Assembly: GCF_031085175.1 (NCBI RefSeq)
Contig: NZ_JAVHUY010000002.1
Location: forward strand, 310,001 to 374,000
Origin: Phytohabitans maris
GTDB taxonomy: Bacteria > Actinomycetota > Actinomycetes > Mycobacteriales > Micromonosporaceae
Reading direction: 5' to 3'
Length of the DNA: 64,000 nucleotides
Positions 38,222 through 47,237 of this stretch are shown one piece after another (the stretch's first letter is position 1; each line of letters begins with the position of its first letter). The translations under genes and the position numbers were made by a program. Under the pieces are notes generated by a model that saw only the letters and a program-made list of their open reading frames with translations, did not search any database and had not been told where the DNA came from.

Positions 38222-40585
38222 CTATCCCCTGGTGAAGCTGAGCGCGCGGTAGCCGGGCATGCGGCGTTGTAGCGAGGCGGCGAGGATCGGGGTTGCCCGG
38301 TCGTGGTAGTCGTGGACCTCGGCGACATCCTTGCCGGGCGCGGCCCGTATCACCCGCCCGGCGCACTGGATGAGCAGCCCGTCGAAGGAGACCGGAGCCG
38401 CAAGGAACAGCGTGTCGAGCGCTGGAGCGTCGAAGCCCTCACCGATGAACGGCGTGGTACCGATGACGAGCACACCTTCGCCGGCCTTGGCCTCGGCGAG
38501 GCGGTTCACCGCGGCTCGCCGGTCGCTTGCAGACATTCCGCCCTGCAGCACAAGCGCCTCATGTCCGCGCGCGGCCAGCAAGGACGCGAGAGCTTCCACG
38601 TGCGCGACCCGGCGGGTGAGCACGAGGCAGTTACGCCCACGGCTCAGTGCGGCATTCACATCGGTGACAATCTGGGTGTTGCGTGCTTCGTCCACGACGA
38701 GAGCGCCGTGCAATGCGGCGAGCGCCGCCGGAGACGACAGGTCGACGCCGTCGGAGCGGAACTCGGTCTCGTGGACGTACAGCACCCGTCGAGGTCCTGC
38801 GTCCGTCGCCCAAGCGTCCACGAGGGTACCCGGATCGTCCTGGGTCATCGTGTGCCGGACCGGTCCGATCTGCCAGGTGACGAGTTCGCCGAGACCGTCA
38901 CGCCGCACCGGCGTGGCCGTGAGCCCCAGCCAGAATTGCGCGCCGATCCGCCTGACCGAATGATCGTACGCGGCGGCCGCGAGATGGTGGCACTCGTCGA
39001 CGACGATATGCCCGTATCCCGCCGTGAGCTCATCGACATCGTGGCGCCTGGCCAGGGAGGGCAGCATCGCGATGTCGACGACTCCGCTGAGCTTGCGCCT
39101 CCCCCCGCCGACCTGCCCGGGCCGGATGCCCAGGAACTGTTCGATCCGGGTGCGCCACTGTTCGGCCAAGGCTTTGCGGTCGACAAGCACCAGGGTCGAG
39201 GTGCCGCGCTCGGCGACCACGGCGCAGGCCATCACCGTCTTCCCGGATCCAGGCGGGGCAACGAGCACGCCGTCGTCATGCGCCAGCAGTGCGCTGACTG
39301 CGGCGCCCTGCTTGGTATCGAGGTCTGCCATGAACGCGACATCGATCTCGCGGCCAGGGTTTCGCATGTCCGTGACAGCAAGACGCGATCCGGCCCGCTC
39401 GACGATCCCGGCGACCGCATGGCGCAGGCCACGCGGCAGCACCAGGCGATCGTCGACGGTCAAGTCGTATCCACGCACGAACCGAGGAGTGTCCCAGGTC
39501 GACTTACGCAGCCGCTGCAGCTCATAGAACTTCGGATTCGCCATGGAGGCCGCATGCTTGAACGTCGACAGCGCGGCCGCAGTCAGCTGAGATGCATCCA
39601 CACTCAGCCCGGCACCAAGCTCCGCATACACCACCGCGGGCAGCGGCGGGTGCACCCGAGTCGCGTCCGACCTGCTCATCGTGGCGACCTCGCCGCCCAC
39701 TAGCGCCCGCTTCGCCCGCCGGGCCACCTGTGCCGCGTCCCCCGGGCTGAGCCGGTCCAGGGTCGACAGAAATGCCCACTGGTCCTCGTACGGCTCGAGC
39801 GTCGCGAGGTCCAGAAACAGCGTCAGCCCGTCCCTGCGGCGCCGGCCTTGCAGCGGCGCGGCGATGAGGTTACCGAAGCCGCCCTCGGGCATCACGTCCT
39901 GGTTCGGGAACAGGCGGTCATAGGAGCGCAGGTCCATCGATCCACGCAGCACCATCGCCTCGTGCACCAGCGCCGTGCCGACGGAACGTGCCACGGCGGC
40001 CGGGACCGGATCGGTGAAGAACACCCACACGTGCGCGCCGCGCCCCGACTGCGAAATCTCCAACGCCGCCGGCACGCCGCTGGCCCGGGCTGCCTTGCTG
40101 TACCCGAGCGCGTCGAGCATCGCGGCCGGGCCATCGAAGTCCGCGACTAGGAAGTGACACGTGTTGTCGCTGTGCAGCGGGTAAAGCCCCATGAACACGT
40201 CGCCCACAAGATGGGCGGCAACCACGTCCGCAGTGAGCGGAAGGTAGGCGGCCCGTTTCCGGTCCATCCCCTTCCGCCACCCACCAGCCACCGCCGGCAT
40301 CCATCCACTCACCCCAGCACGGGTGTTCTCCCATCGCACCGCGTACACGTCGGTCCGTGCCCGGAACCGGTCGGTGTACAACGCCAGCTTGTCCTCGACA
40401 GGCGACGACATCGCAACCAACCCCGGTGGCGCAACGGCTGCAGAGAGCTGCTCCGGCGCCGGAGCCGTGCCCTGACCACGCAAATCCAGCAGACGCGACA
40501 GGCGGATGTTCTCCGCACGCAACCGCTCCAACTCGCGACGGAGTCGAGCGACCTCGCTCTCCGTCACGACATCAACGGGACCCAC
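38222..40585 (-). CDS. TOTE-type primase-DEAD/DEAH helicase
   Basis: GTG 40585 gives 787 residues. Residues ~5-35 are a coiled coil. Residues ~60-360 match the archaeo-eukaryotic primase domain of TOTE conflict proteins ('DKLALYTDRFRARTDVYA', 'HFLVADFDGPAAMLDALGYS', 'EISQSGRGAHVWVFF', 'SYDRLFPNQD'). The helicase follows: Walker A 'APPGSGKT' near 443, 'VVDECHH' (DExH) near 530, 'LGLTATP', and a C-terminal domain with 'FIGEGFDAPALDTLFLAAPV' and 'IQCAGRVIR'. These proteins are thought to act in conflict with mobile DNA. Here it stands alone, without the usual reverse transcriptase or nuclease partner genes that I could recognise. A short copy of its 3' end occurs at 28117-28180. Confidence 0.85.
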   Translation of the reverse strand: MGPVDVVTESEVARLRRELERLRAENIRLSRLLDLRGQGTAPAPEQLSAAVAPPGLVAMSSPVEDKLALYTDRFRARTDVYAVRWENTRAGVSGWMPAVAGGWRKGMDRKRAAYLPLTADVVAAHLVGDVFMGLYPLHSDNTCHFLVADFDGPAAMLDALGYSKAARASGVPAALEISQSGRGAHVWVFFTDPVPAAVARSVGTALVHEAMVLRGSMDLRSYDRLFPNQDVMPEGGFGNLIAAPLQGRRRRDGLTLFLDLATLEPYEDQWAFLSTLDRLSPGDAAQVARRAKRALVGGEVATMSRSDATRVHPPLPAVVYAELGAGLSVDASQLTAAALSTFKHAASMANPKFYELQRLRKSTWDTPRFVRGYDLTVDDRLVLPRGLRHAVAGIVERAGSRLAVTDMRNPGREIDVAFMADLDTKQGAAVSALLAHDDGVLVAPPGSGKTVMACAVVAERGTSTLVLVDRKALAEQWRTRIEQFLGIRPGQVGGGRRKLSGVVDIAMLPSLARRHDVDELTAGYGHIVVDECHHLAAAAYDHSVRRIGAQFWLGLTATPVRRDGLGELVTWQIGPVRHTMTQDDPGTLVDAWATDAGPRRVLYVHETEFRSDGVDLSSPAALAALHGALVVDEARNTQIVTDVNAALSRGRNCLVLTRRVAHVEALASLLAARGHEALVLQGGMSASDRRAAVNRLAEAKAGEGVLVIGTTPFIGEGFDAPALDTLFLAAPVSFDGLLIQCAGRVIRAAPGKDVAEVHDYHDRATPILAASLQRRMPGYRALSFTRG

Positions 40586-40838
40586 GGGCGAATCGTCGCA
40601 CGGCTCGCTACAGCTGGCCGGTCACGCATGGCATCCGTCCAACAAGATGAGCCGAGGTTCGCTCGCGGTCGGTCGAAGACGCCCCGGTCGCGCGGGCGAG
40701 CCTCGCCGAACTCGCCTCCATACCGACGCCGGCTGGTTGAGAACACGCACGAGAGCAGCATGGGTCGGTGACCCCTGACCGCTGCGTTTTGAGCGCGTTG
40801 TGGCGCTATGACGGGCAGTCCGCTCGAGGTGTCAACCA

Positions 40839-41276
40839 TCAGGGGACAGTGCCCCGCGGTGCGATCCACGCGTGCGGTTGGCCGGTGGTGGCAGCGATGT
40901 GCTCGAAGTCGGCGTCGTAGTGGAGGATCACCGCACCGTGGTGCTCTGCGACCGCGGCGGTCAACAGATCGATCACGCCTGCCGCGCGGTGGTGTCCGCG
41001 GGCAGCCATCCGGAGCTGAACATCACGGGCCCGATCAGCGATCACCTCGCTAACCGGCAGCACGACGTACAGTGCTTTGCGACGCTGGGCGATCGCGCGC
41101 ACGTCGGCGAGGTCGCGACCGGAGTAACCAGCCTCCAGGTCAACCGTCACGCAGGTCGCCGCAGCACGATCGACGATGAGCCCAGCGATGACGTTGCGGA
41201 TCGCCGGATGCCCGATCCTGGCATGCGCCGACGTGTCGATGAGATAGAGCTGCCCCGGACCGACCGGAACGGTCAC
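40839..41276 (-). CDS. vapC: VapC toxin, PIN-domain ribonuclease
   Basis: GTG 41276 overlaps the vapB stop by four bases (GTGA). The product is 145 residues. PIN acidic residues are visible: Asp in 'YLIDTSAHARI', Glu in 'VTVDLEAGY', Asp in 'GVIDLLTAAVAEHHGAVILH' and in 'YDADFEHIA'. By family it cleaves RNA (often tRNA) when released from VapB. A truncated relative lies at 32454-32642. Confidence 0.9.
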   Translation of the reverse strand: MTVPVGPGQLYLIDTSAHARIGHPAIRNVIAGLIVDRAAATCVTVDLEAGYSGRDLADVRAIAQRRKALYVVLPVSEVIADRARDVQLRMAARGHHRAAGVIDLLTAAVAEHHGAVILHYDADFEHIAATTGQPHAWIAPRGTVP

Positions 41277-41482
41277 CGACGGGCCTGCCGCATGACCTCC
41301 GGATCAGCGATATCCGGACCCACGCCCAACGCGTAGGGATCATCGAGTAGCTGCTCGATGCGGCGGCGCCGGTTGGCTACGAACTCCAACGCGGCGTTGA
41401 CGGTGTCCTTCTTCGTCGTGGTGCCCAACTCCTTGGCGGCAAGCTCCAGCGCCTCGTCGTCCAAGTCGATCATCGTCTTCAT
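41273..41482 (-). CDS. vapB: VapB antitoxin
   Basis: ATG 41482 gives 69 residues starting 'MKTMIDLDDEALELAAKELG', with an N-terminal ribbon-helix-helix and a C-terminal toxin-binding tail ('ALGVGPDIADPEVMRQARR'). It is coupled to vapC. TATATCC just before the start may be part of a short-leader promoter that the VapBC complex would repress, as in other pairs (inference). Confidence 0.88.
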   Translation of the reverse strand: MKTMIDLDDEALELAAKELGTTTKKDTVNAALEFVANRRRRIEQLLDDPYALGVGPDIADPEVMRQARR

Positions 41483-41886
41483 ATATCCAAGCCTACTGCC
41501 ACGCATATACACGGAGCAACATCCCGAATAGGTCGGAAGCAAACTAGTGTCCGTGACCTCGGTATGGCTGGGTCCCGGGGGCCGAACGAGCGGCATCCGC
41601 GCATTGGACAACACTGGCGACCGACGCGCCGACCACCGAGCACACAACGACCACACATGGACCGATCAGCGGACGCAGAACGAGAAGAACCCGCAGGTCA
41701 CAGGCCGGCAGCGACTGTGGGAGCTGGGTTTAGGAAACCTGGCGGCCGCGGTCCTGCGGGCGCCTCCCCGGAGGCGCCCGCCCAAGCCGCTGGTCGCCCA
41801 TCCATCGCGGCCGCGTGTCCGCCTCCCGGGCCGCCGGGTGATGGACTACGAGCTCGTGTGGCCGGGCAGTGCGGATGTGACCGCGC
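41483..41886. other. ~400-bp region with second copy of dispersed repeat, no gene
   Basis: It holds the vapBC promoter at its left end and the repeat at 41616-41673. Frames on the plus strand are antisense to nothing recognisable. I see no RNA gene. Confidence 0.4.
41616..41673 (-). repeat. Dispersed ~58-bp repeat, copy 2 (possible SRAP gene 5' remnant)
   Basis: It pairs with 36480-36537. The minus-strand start at 41658 reads MCGRCVLGGRRVG before the similarity fades. Confidence 0.5.
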
Positions 41887-43149
41887 CTATCGAGGCCCGA
41901 CACTCCGGAACGTCACGTCGTCGCCCATTGCGCCCACCGGCAGGCAGGAGTCGCCTGCGCCTCCGCGGCCGTAGGCGCTGAGGATCCCGACCGTTCCAGC
42001 CATCTCGGTCGCGCGTTGCTTGCCCGTGGCCGTCTTCGCCACGAGGCGTTCCAGCAGGGCGAACATGACCTGCGCCGACGCGCGGGCGGCGAACTGCCTG
42101 TAGCGGTCGTCTGTCCTGGTGTCGGCGTGGTCCATCACACCCTTGGCGACCAGCCAGGCAAGTCCCCGGTCATGGGCGACGGTCGCGATGGTGGCGGCCT
42201 CCATCTCGACGGCGCTGACCATCCGCATGCCCATCGCCTTCAGCCGGCTCCAGACGTCGGGGTCGGCGACGACGGCGCTGCCGCTGGCCATGGGGGCGGC
42301 GAGCACGCGAAATGGAAGCTGCCGCGGCCCGTCGACGTCGTCGTAGAGCCGCCGCCGCACGAGGTCGGACCCGTCGCTGGTCAGCGCGGCCTCGCCGGTC
42401 GGCTCGCGCCGGATCAGACCTTGTTCCTCAAGCTGCGCGAGGCGCCGCTGCCAGGTACCGCTTGGGAAGTAGGCGTCGCGCGCGGGGTGGCTGCGCGGTT
42501 GCCGCCCGCGGTGTAGCTGTTCGAGAAACCAGAGCAAGGCCTCGTCCTCGCTGGCGTCGCCGTAGCTGGCCAGACCGCTGGGGTCGAAGTCCTGCACGGC
42601 GCGCAGCCAGCGGGGCTCCAGCCGGTACTGCCGGTGATCGCCCTCGAACCCGGCGGCCGACCGCTTGCCCTCGTCCCATTCGTAGACGGGTTCACCGACC
42701 ACGACGTCACCCAGCGCCGTGTCCGCGGGGTTACCGGCGCAGACGCCACACATGGCCAGCAACGCCGGACGCAGCCGATCGACCAGCGACGCGGCGAACG
42801 GTCCCGTAGCGCGACCGCCCATCTGCGTCGGCCGGGCCAACGCCATCGTGAATCGAACCCTCCCGTCGACGCGGTACTCGCCCCAAAGGAACGGTGGGAC
42901 ATCGCCCGGGTCGCGCTCCTCCCACCGGAGCACTCCCGGACCCGCCGGAGCCATCGCCAGGCCAGCCGCCTTGGCCGCGTCGAACTCCTCCGGCAGTGCC
43001 GCAACGACGAGCACATCGACGCGGTCCACGCTTGACCGGTAGTGATTCACCACGCTCTCGCGGAGGGCGCGGGGAGCCAGGCCGTCGAAGCTGGTCCGAC
43101 GCCACCGTTCCGTGTCGGCTATACGCAAGATAGTGAGCCAGTTGTCCAT
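41887..43149 (-). CDS. Nucleoside-phosphorylase-like protein with internal winged-helix-like insert
   Basis: ATG 43149 with an AGGGGG site is preferred over 43194. The product is 420 residues. After a ~40-residue helical head ('MDNWLTILRIADTERWRR'), the phosphorylase/nucleosidase fold begins ('VDVLVVAALPEEFDAAKAAG'). It continues with 'LLAMCGVCAGNPADTALGDV' and 'VSAVEMEAATIATVAHDRGL', which hold the conserved substrate-site residues. About 70 residues inserted between the two halves look like a winged helix ('WQRRLAQLEEQGLIRREPTG', 'LTSDGSDLVRRRL'). Such domains serve as effectors in STAND-type defence proteins. It is divergent from the STAND-like gene at 43376, so it could be a nucleotide-depleting effector of operon B (inference). 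Confidence 0.75.
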   Translation of the reverse strand: MDNWLTILRIADTERWRRTSFDGLAPRALRESVVNHYRSSVDRVDVLVVAALPEEFDAAKAAGLAMAPAGPGVLRWEERDPGDVPPFLWGEYRVDGRVRFTMALARPTQMGGRATGPFAASLVDRLRPALLAMCGVCAGNPADTALGDVVVGEPVYEWDEGKRSAAGFEGDHRQYRLEPRWLRAVQDFDPSGLASYGDASEDEALLWFLEQLHRGRQPRSHPARDAYFPSGTWQRRLAQLEEQGLIRREPTGEAALTSDGSDLVRRRLYDDVDGPRQLPFRVLAAPMASGSAVVADPDVWSRLKAMGMRMVSAVEMEAATIATVAHDRGLAWLVAKGVMDHADTRTDDRYRQFAARASAQVMFALLERLVAKTATGKQRATEMAGTVGILSAYGRGGAGDSCLPVGAMGDDVTFRSVGPR

Positions 43150-43375
43150 CGGGACCCCCTGATGTTTCGCGGACCTTTCGCGGATGGAACCCATGTGAGC
43201 AGCACAAACGTGATCCGATCGAGGTTGTGGAACGATCCCGCACGACCTCGAAGGGGTCCGTTCGGGGGATCATGGCGCTCAACTCCGGGGATGGCTTTCC
43301 GGATAGGCGGTTCGTACGCTGTTCCCGAACGTTCGACGTCATCCCTCAGACAGCATCGAGGCGTTCGCAAGGGGG
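43150..43375. promoter_or_regulatory. Divergent promoter region between phosphorylase-like gene and operon B
   Basis: These 226 bp separate two outward-facing starts. A 10-bp palindrome CGAACGTTCG is at 43326-43335, about 40 bp before the STAND-like gene. A purine-rich AAGGGGG directly precedes its TTG. No confident -35/-10 pair is visible. Confidence 0.45.
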
Positions 43376-45535
43376 TTGAGCCATCTGGCAATCGTCAGTG
43401 CTGCCGATCTTGCGAACGCCCAGGACTGGACGGCGTTCGGGAGGCTCCTCAATCGGCTGAAGATCGATCAGGCTATGTCGTTCACGGCCATTCAGCAGCG
43501 GGCCAAACGTCTCAAACTTCCACGCGATCTCCCGCCGGCGACGCTGAGCCCGGTGATGAAGGGCAGGCGCCCGGCGAAGGAGGTGCTGACCTGCCTACTG
43601 AAGGTCTTCGAGGTGCCTCAGGCCGACCAGGTGACGTGGGAGGAGACCTGGAACCGGCTCGCCGAGGCGCAGCCGCCCGGCCCGATACCGCGCTTCGACG
43701 AGGTATCGCCCCGCCAGTTGGGGATCCACGCGGCCATCACCGCCGACGACAGCTTTGGTGACCTGCCCGAGTACGTGAGTCGTGACTTCGACGATGACCT
43801 GCGGAAACACATTTCCGCGGGCATCGAGCGGGGTTGCTTCGTCCTCCTGGTCGGCCGATCGTCATCGGGCAAGACACGATCGCTGTACGAGGCCGTCCGC
43901 GTGGTCGCTCCAAACTGGCCAGTTGTGCAGCCGGCCGGCACCGGTGAGATCGTCGAGCTGCTGGACGGCCCACGGCAAAGGACCATCGTCTGGCTCGATG
44001 AAATGCACCGCTTCTTCGGTGCCGACCCTCGGCTGACCAAAGAGCACATCATCCGGCTGCTCCAGTTCCCCGCGATCGTGGTCGCGACCCTGTGGCCCGA
44101 CGACTACCTGAAGCGAAAGACGCCCCGCGGCCTCGGCGCGCCCGCGGAGGTCGAAAACGATCGCCGCCTCCTCGAACTCGCCGAGGTCGTGAGCGTGCCG
44201 GACGTCCTGTCGGGGTCGGAGCAGGCGGAGGCCGAGCGCGTCGCGGAGACCGACACTCGGATCCGGCTCGCGCTCGATGTCAAGGACGCCGGCCTCACTC
44301 AGGTGCTGGCCGCCGGACCCGACCTGCTGCACCGGTGGGAACAGGCACCGGATCCCTACGCCAAAGCCGTCATCAGCTTTGCCGCCGACGCGCGGCGGCT
44401 CGGGGTCCTGTCGCCGATCGCCCAGAACGCGTTCGAGTCGGCGATCGGCGGTTATCTGACCTCCTCGCAGCGCGTCGATCGGCCGCGGCAGTGGCTGGCG
44501 GATGCGCTGGCTTTCGGTAGGCAGGAGCTCCACGGTGCGGTGTCGGCCCTGGCTCCGGTCGACGACGGCGAGGCCGGGTTGCTGGCCGGCTACGTCGTGG
44601 CCGACTACGTGGCCCAGCACATCCGGCGCACCGAGTGCCCTCCGCGCAGTGCGTGGGAGACGCTGATCTCCACCGCTGACGATGCGGAGGACCTCCGTCG
44701 TCTCGCCGCTGCGGCGAACGCGCGGATGCGCTATTGCCACGAAGAAGAGGCGTTGCGCCGGCTCTTTGACCTCCATGGCATGGGAGCTGTCGAACTCGCG
44801 GATGTGCTTTTCCGGAGGGGACGCGAGCGGGAGGCCGCCGACCTGCTGCGGCGATACCTGCGTGACGTTCCGGATGATCGGTCAGCTGCCCACCGGCTTG
44901 ACCACATCGTCACGCTTGCCCAGCGCATCGACGAAATGCGCGCTGCCTCGGACGGCGACCTCGAGGCTGGCTGGCGCCTGGCCGAGATGTTCGTCGACGG
45001 CGGCGAAGCCGACGCGCTGCGGGCGAGGGCCGACGCCGGCAGCCTCCTCGCCGAGGAAGACCTCGCCGCGCTGCTGGCGGAGCGTGGAGCGGTCGATGAA
45101 CTACGTGAGCGGGCCGATCGAGGCAAGCAACCGGCCGCCAATTCCTTGGCCGAACTACTGGCGACGCACGGCCGGGTCGACGCGCTCCAGGCGCGCGCCG
45201 ATGCCGGTGACGAGGCCGCCGCTCGCCAACTGGCCAAGCTCCTCGCCTCGGACACGACCGTCGACGGCGGCGCCATCCAGACCCAGCTCGCCTTCTTGCG
45301 ACGCCGGATCAGCAGCGGAGACGAGGCGGCGGCCCGGCAGCTCACCGCGCTCCTCTTCGACCTGCGAAACGAGGCCGAGCTCAGGCGCGAGGTCGACGCG
45401 GGCACCTTTCAGGCCGCCGAGCGGTTCGTGGCGTTGCTCAACGCCACCGAGAACGTCGATCGCACGCTCGTCAACCATCTCCGCGCGCACGGTCTCGACG
45501 CGGACGGCGTTCCATATACGCCGCGCGAGGCGTGA
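43376..45535 (+). CDS. STAND-like NTPase with HTH head and helical-repeat tail, operon B
   Basis: The first available start is TTG 43376, directly after AAGGGGG. The spacing is poor, so the start is uncertain. The product is about 719 residues. Residues ~15-95 are an XRE-like helix-turn-helix ('FTAIQQRAKRLKLPRDLPPA'). A P-loop domain follows: 'LLVGRSSSGKTRSLYEAV' near 160 and Walker B 'TIVWLDEMHRFFG' near 204. The C-terminal ~220 residues are tandem helical repeats of about 30 residues of the form 'LRARADAGSLLAEEDLAALL', like a Sel1/TPR solenoid. This sensor-like layout (NTPase plus solenoid) is typical of antiviral STAND proteins. It is the first gene of a four-gene operon with overlapping ends. 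Confidence 0.75.
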   Translation: MSHLAIVSAADLANAQDWTAFGRLLNRLKIDQAMSFTAIQQRAKRLKLPRDLPPATLSPVMKGRRPAKEVLTCLLKVFEVPQADQVTWEETWNRLAEAQPPGPIPRFDEVSPRQLGIHAAITADDSFGDLPEYVSRDFDDDLRKHISAGIERGCFVLLVGRSSSGKTRSLYEAVRVVAPNWPVVQPAGTGEIVELLDGPRQRTIVWLDEMHRFFGADPRLTKEHIIRLLQFPAIVVATLWPDDYLKRKTPRGLGAPAEVENDRRLLELAEVVSVPDVLSGSEQAEAERVAETDTRIRLALDVKDAGLTQVLAAGPDLLHRWEQAPDPYAKAVISFAADARRLGVLSPIAQNAFESAIGGYLTSSQRVDRPRQWLADALAFGRQELHGAVSALAPVDDGEAGLLAGYVVADYVAQHIRRTECPPRSAWETLISTADDAEDLRRLAAAANARMRYCHEEEALRRLFDLHGMGAVELADVLFRRGREREAADLLRRYLRDVPDDRSAAHRLDHIVTLAQRIDEMRAASDGDLEAGWRLAEMFVDGGEADALRARADAGSLLAEEDLAALLAERGAVDELRERADRGKQPAANSLAELLATHGRVDALQARADAGDEAAARQLAKLLASDTTVDGGAIQTQLAFLRRRISSGDEAAARQLTALLFDLRNEAELRREVDAGTFQAAERFVALLNATENVDRTLVNHLRAHGLDADGVPYTPREA

Positions 45536-46587
45536 CAGGAGACGCGATCACGATGATGCGCAACGGAGAGGCCGCCTGGCACGATCAACTGGCCAAGGTT
45601 CCACTCGATCGGGTAGTCCACTTCTCGGGCGCCTCGGCCGCGGATATCGTCGCGACCGTCGCTCGGTTCGGCGATCTCCCGGCGGCCGTCGTGGTGGCGC
45701 CGTCGGCGACCGGCTCGGTGGCTGTTTTCGTGGCAGAGGTGCTCGATGCCCTTGACGCGGTCGCACGACAGCTCCTCCCCGGATGGCTTCCGGAGGCGGA
45801 TGAACTCGACGGTCCGCAAGGCGCCGCGCTGGCCGCCATCCGGGCCGTGGCGACCGAGCGTGCGCGGGTCGCGGGCTATTCCAGCGCGTTCCTGACCGAC
45901 CTGGCGGAACGCGCGCTGACCGGCCGCCCTTCGCGTGCGCGGCTACGGCCCGAGGTCCGGGCCGCGGGGCTTGCCCGCACCGTCGCGGAGGGATTCCAGC
46001 GCGACCGGTTGGTGCTGGCGATACCTACCGGGACGAAGCCTGGGCCGATCCCGGCCGCCAACATCGTGGTAGCGGCCTCGGAGTGGCTCGCCGATCGCGG
46101 CCGGCTGGGGGTGTGGCTCACCGGCGCCGAGTCACCCAACCCCGAGCGCGTCGGCACCGTCCACCTTCGGCCGGTGCCGCAGAAGACCGACGCGGCGTCG
46201 ACGCCGGCCGAGGCCGGGCCCGAACTCGGACGGCCGCATCCGCGTAGCGGCGTCGAGGCCGCTCTCGAGGCGGTGCTGGCGCGACGGGAGTGGGCGTACG
46301 GCCGGATCTGGAATGGAACGTATCGACCAACATTGATAAGGAGCCCGATTCGGCCCGACCTGCTCTGGCCCGCCGAGCGTGTGGTGGTGGAGCTGGACGG
46401 GCTGGAGCATTGCCGGCCCGAGCAGTACGACGCCGATCGGGTGCGCGACGTGCAGTTGCAGCTGGACGGCTACGCCGTTCTCAGGTTCACCAACGCGCGA
46501 GTGATGCACGACATCCAGGCGGTAGCGGCGCAGATCGAACACCTCATTCGGACGCGCAGACATGACATGGCGAAAGGAACCGCATAG
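45532..46587 (+). CDS. DUF559-type (Vsr-like) PD-(D/E)XK nuclease, operon B
   Basis: GTG 45532 overlaps the preceding stop (GTGA). The product is 351 residues. The N-terminal ~220 residues have no clear family. The C-terminal ~110 residues are a DUF559/Vsr-like nuclease: Glu in 'SGVEAALEAVL', then 'IRPDLLWPAERVVVELDG' near 272-290 with the D...ExD pattern, and 'RVRDVQLQLDGYAVLRFTNA'. It takes the place that DUF4365 holds in operon A, so I infer it is the DNA-cutting effector of this version of the system. Confidence 0.78.
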   Translation: MTGDAITMMRNGEAAWHDQLAKVPLDRVVHFSGASAADIVATVARFGDLPAAVVVAPSATGSVAVFVAEVLDALDAVARQLLPGWLPEADELDGPQGAALAAIRAVATERARVAGYSSAFLTDLAERALTGRPSRARLRPEVRAAGLARTVAEGFQRDRLVLAIPTGTKPGPIPAANIVVAASEWLADRGRLGVWLTGAESPNPERVGTVHLRPVPQKTDAASTPAEAGPELGRPHPRSGVEAALEAVLARREWAYGRIWNGTYRPTLIRSPIRPDLLWPAERVVVELDGLEHCRPEQYDADRVRDVQLQLDGYAVLRFTNARVMHDIQAVAAQIEHLIRTRRHDMAKGTA

Positions 46588-47237
46588 TGGCTGACAACCT
46601 CACCCCGTCCGAAAGCGCGCTGCTCATCGTCTTGATGGCGGAGGCGCGGGAGATTTCCAACCCTGATCTGGAGAAGCGCTACCGGATAACGTTGACGGGC
46701 GCGAGCCGCGAGAAGCTCAACAGAGCCGGCTACGTCAAGAGCTCGAAGGTGGGCCGGTCCTTCGTCCACGTGCTGGACGACAAGGGTTGGGATCGCATAC
46801 ACCAAGAGCTCAACTTCGACAGTCCGCGGTCCAGGGCGTTGGGCGCAGCGTTGAGCGCGTTGCACGACAACCTCCGAAACCGGGTGTTGAAGGGGGGCGC
46901 CTATCAGAGATTCGGCGAGATGTTCTCCCGCATGGCCCCGGTGCCCCATGAGGACGTCGCAGTGCCCGATGACGACGACCTCGACGCGCGGATTCGCAAG
47001 GTCTACGACTCGCTGACACCACACTCCGGTGCCTGGCTCAAGCACACGGACGTTCGCCGAAAACTCGCCGACGTGCCCAGCGAGGCGCTCGACGCGGCCT
47101 TCCGGCTGCTGAGCCAGGCGGAAGACGTGGAAATGATGCCCGAGTCCAACCAGAAGACGCTCACCGACGAGGACCGCCGCAATGCGGTGCGGGTCGGCGG
47201 GCAGGACACGCACCTGATTGCCATCGGAACGCGATGA
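46587..47237 (+). CDS. ~216-aa winged-helix-like protein coupled to dual ATPase, operon B
   Basis: GTG 46587 overlaps the nuclease stop by one base (TAGTG). The product is 216 residues. The N-terminus looks like a winged helix ('SESALLIVLMAEAREISNPD', 'SREKLNRAGYVKSSKVG'). It is homologous to the 198-aa protein of operon A, with the shared C-terminal 'LTDEDRRNAVRVGG' motif. It ends in the start codon of the ATPase gene (ATGA). Function is not known; its pairing with the ATPase in both operons marks it as a core subunit. Confidence 0.8.
   Translation: MADNLTPSESALLIVLMAEAREISNPDLEKRYRITLTGASREKLNRAGYVKSSKVGRSFVHVLDDKGWDRIHQELNFDSPRSRALGAALSALHDNLRNRVLKGGAYQRFGEMFSRMAPVPHEDVAVPDDDDLDARIRKVYDSLTPHSGAWLKHTDVRRKLADVPSEALDAAFRLLSQAEDVEMMPESNQKTLTDEDRRNAVRVGGQDTHLIAIGTR

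Noticed and set aside
43326-43335. CGAACGTTCG as an SOS (LexA) box
   Set aside because: The actinobacterial box needs four bases between the arms; here the arms abut.
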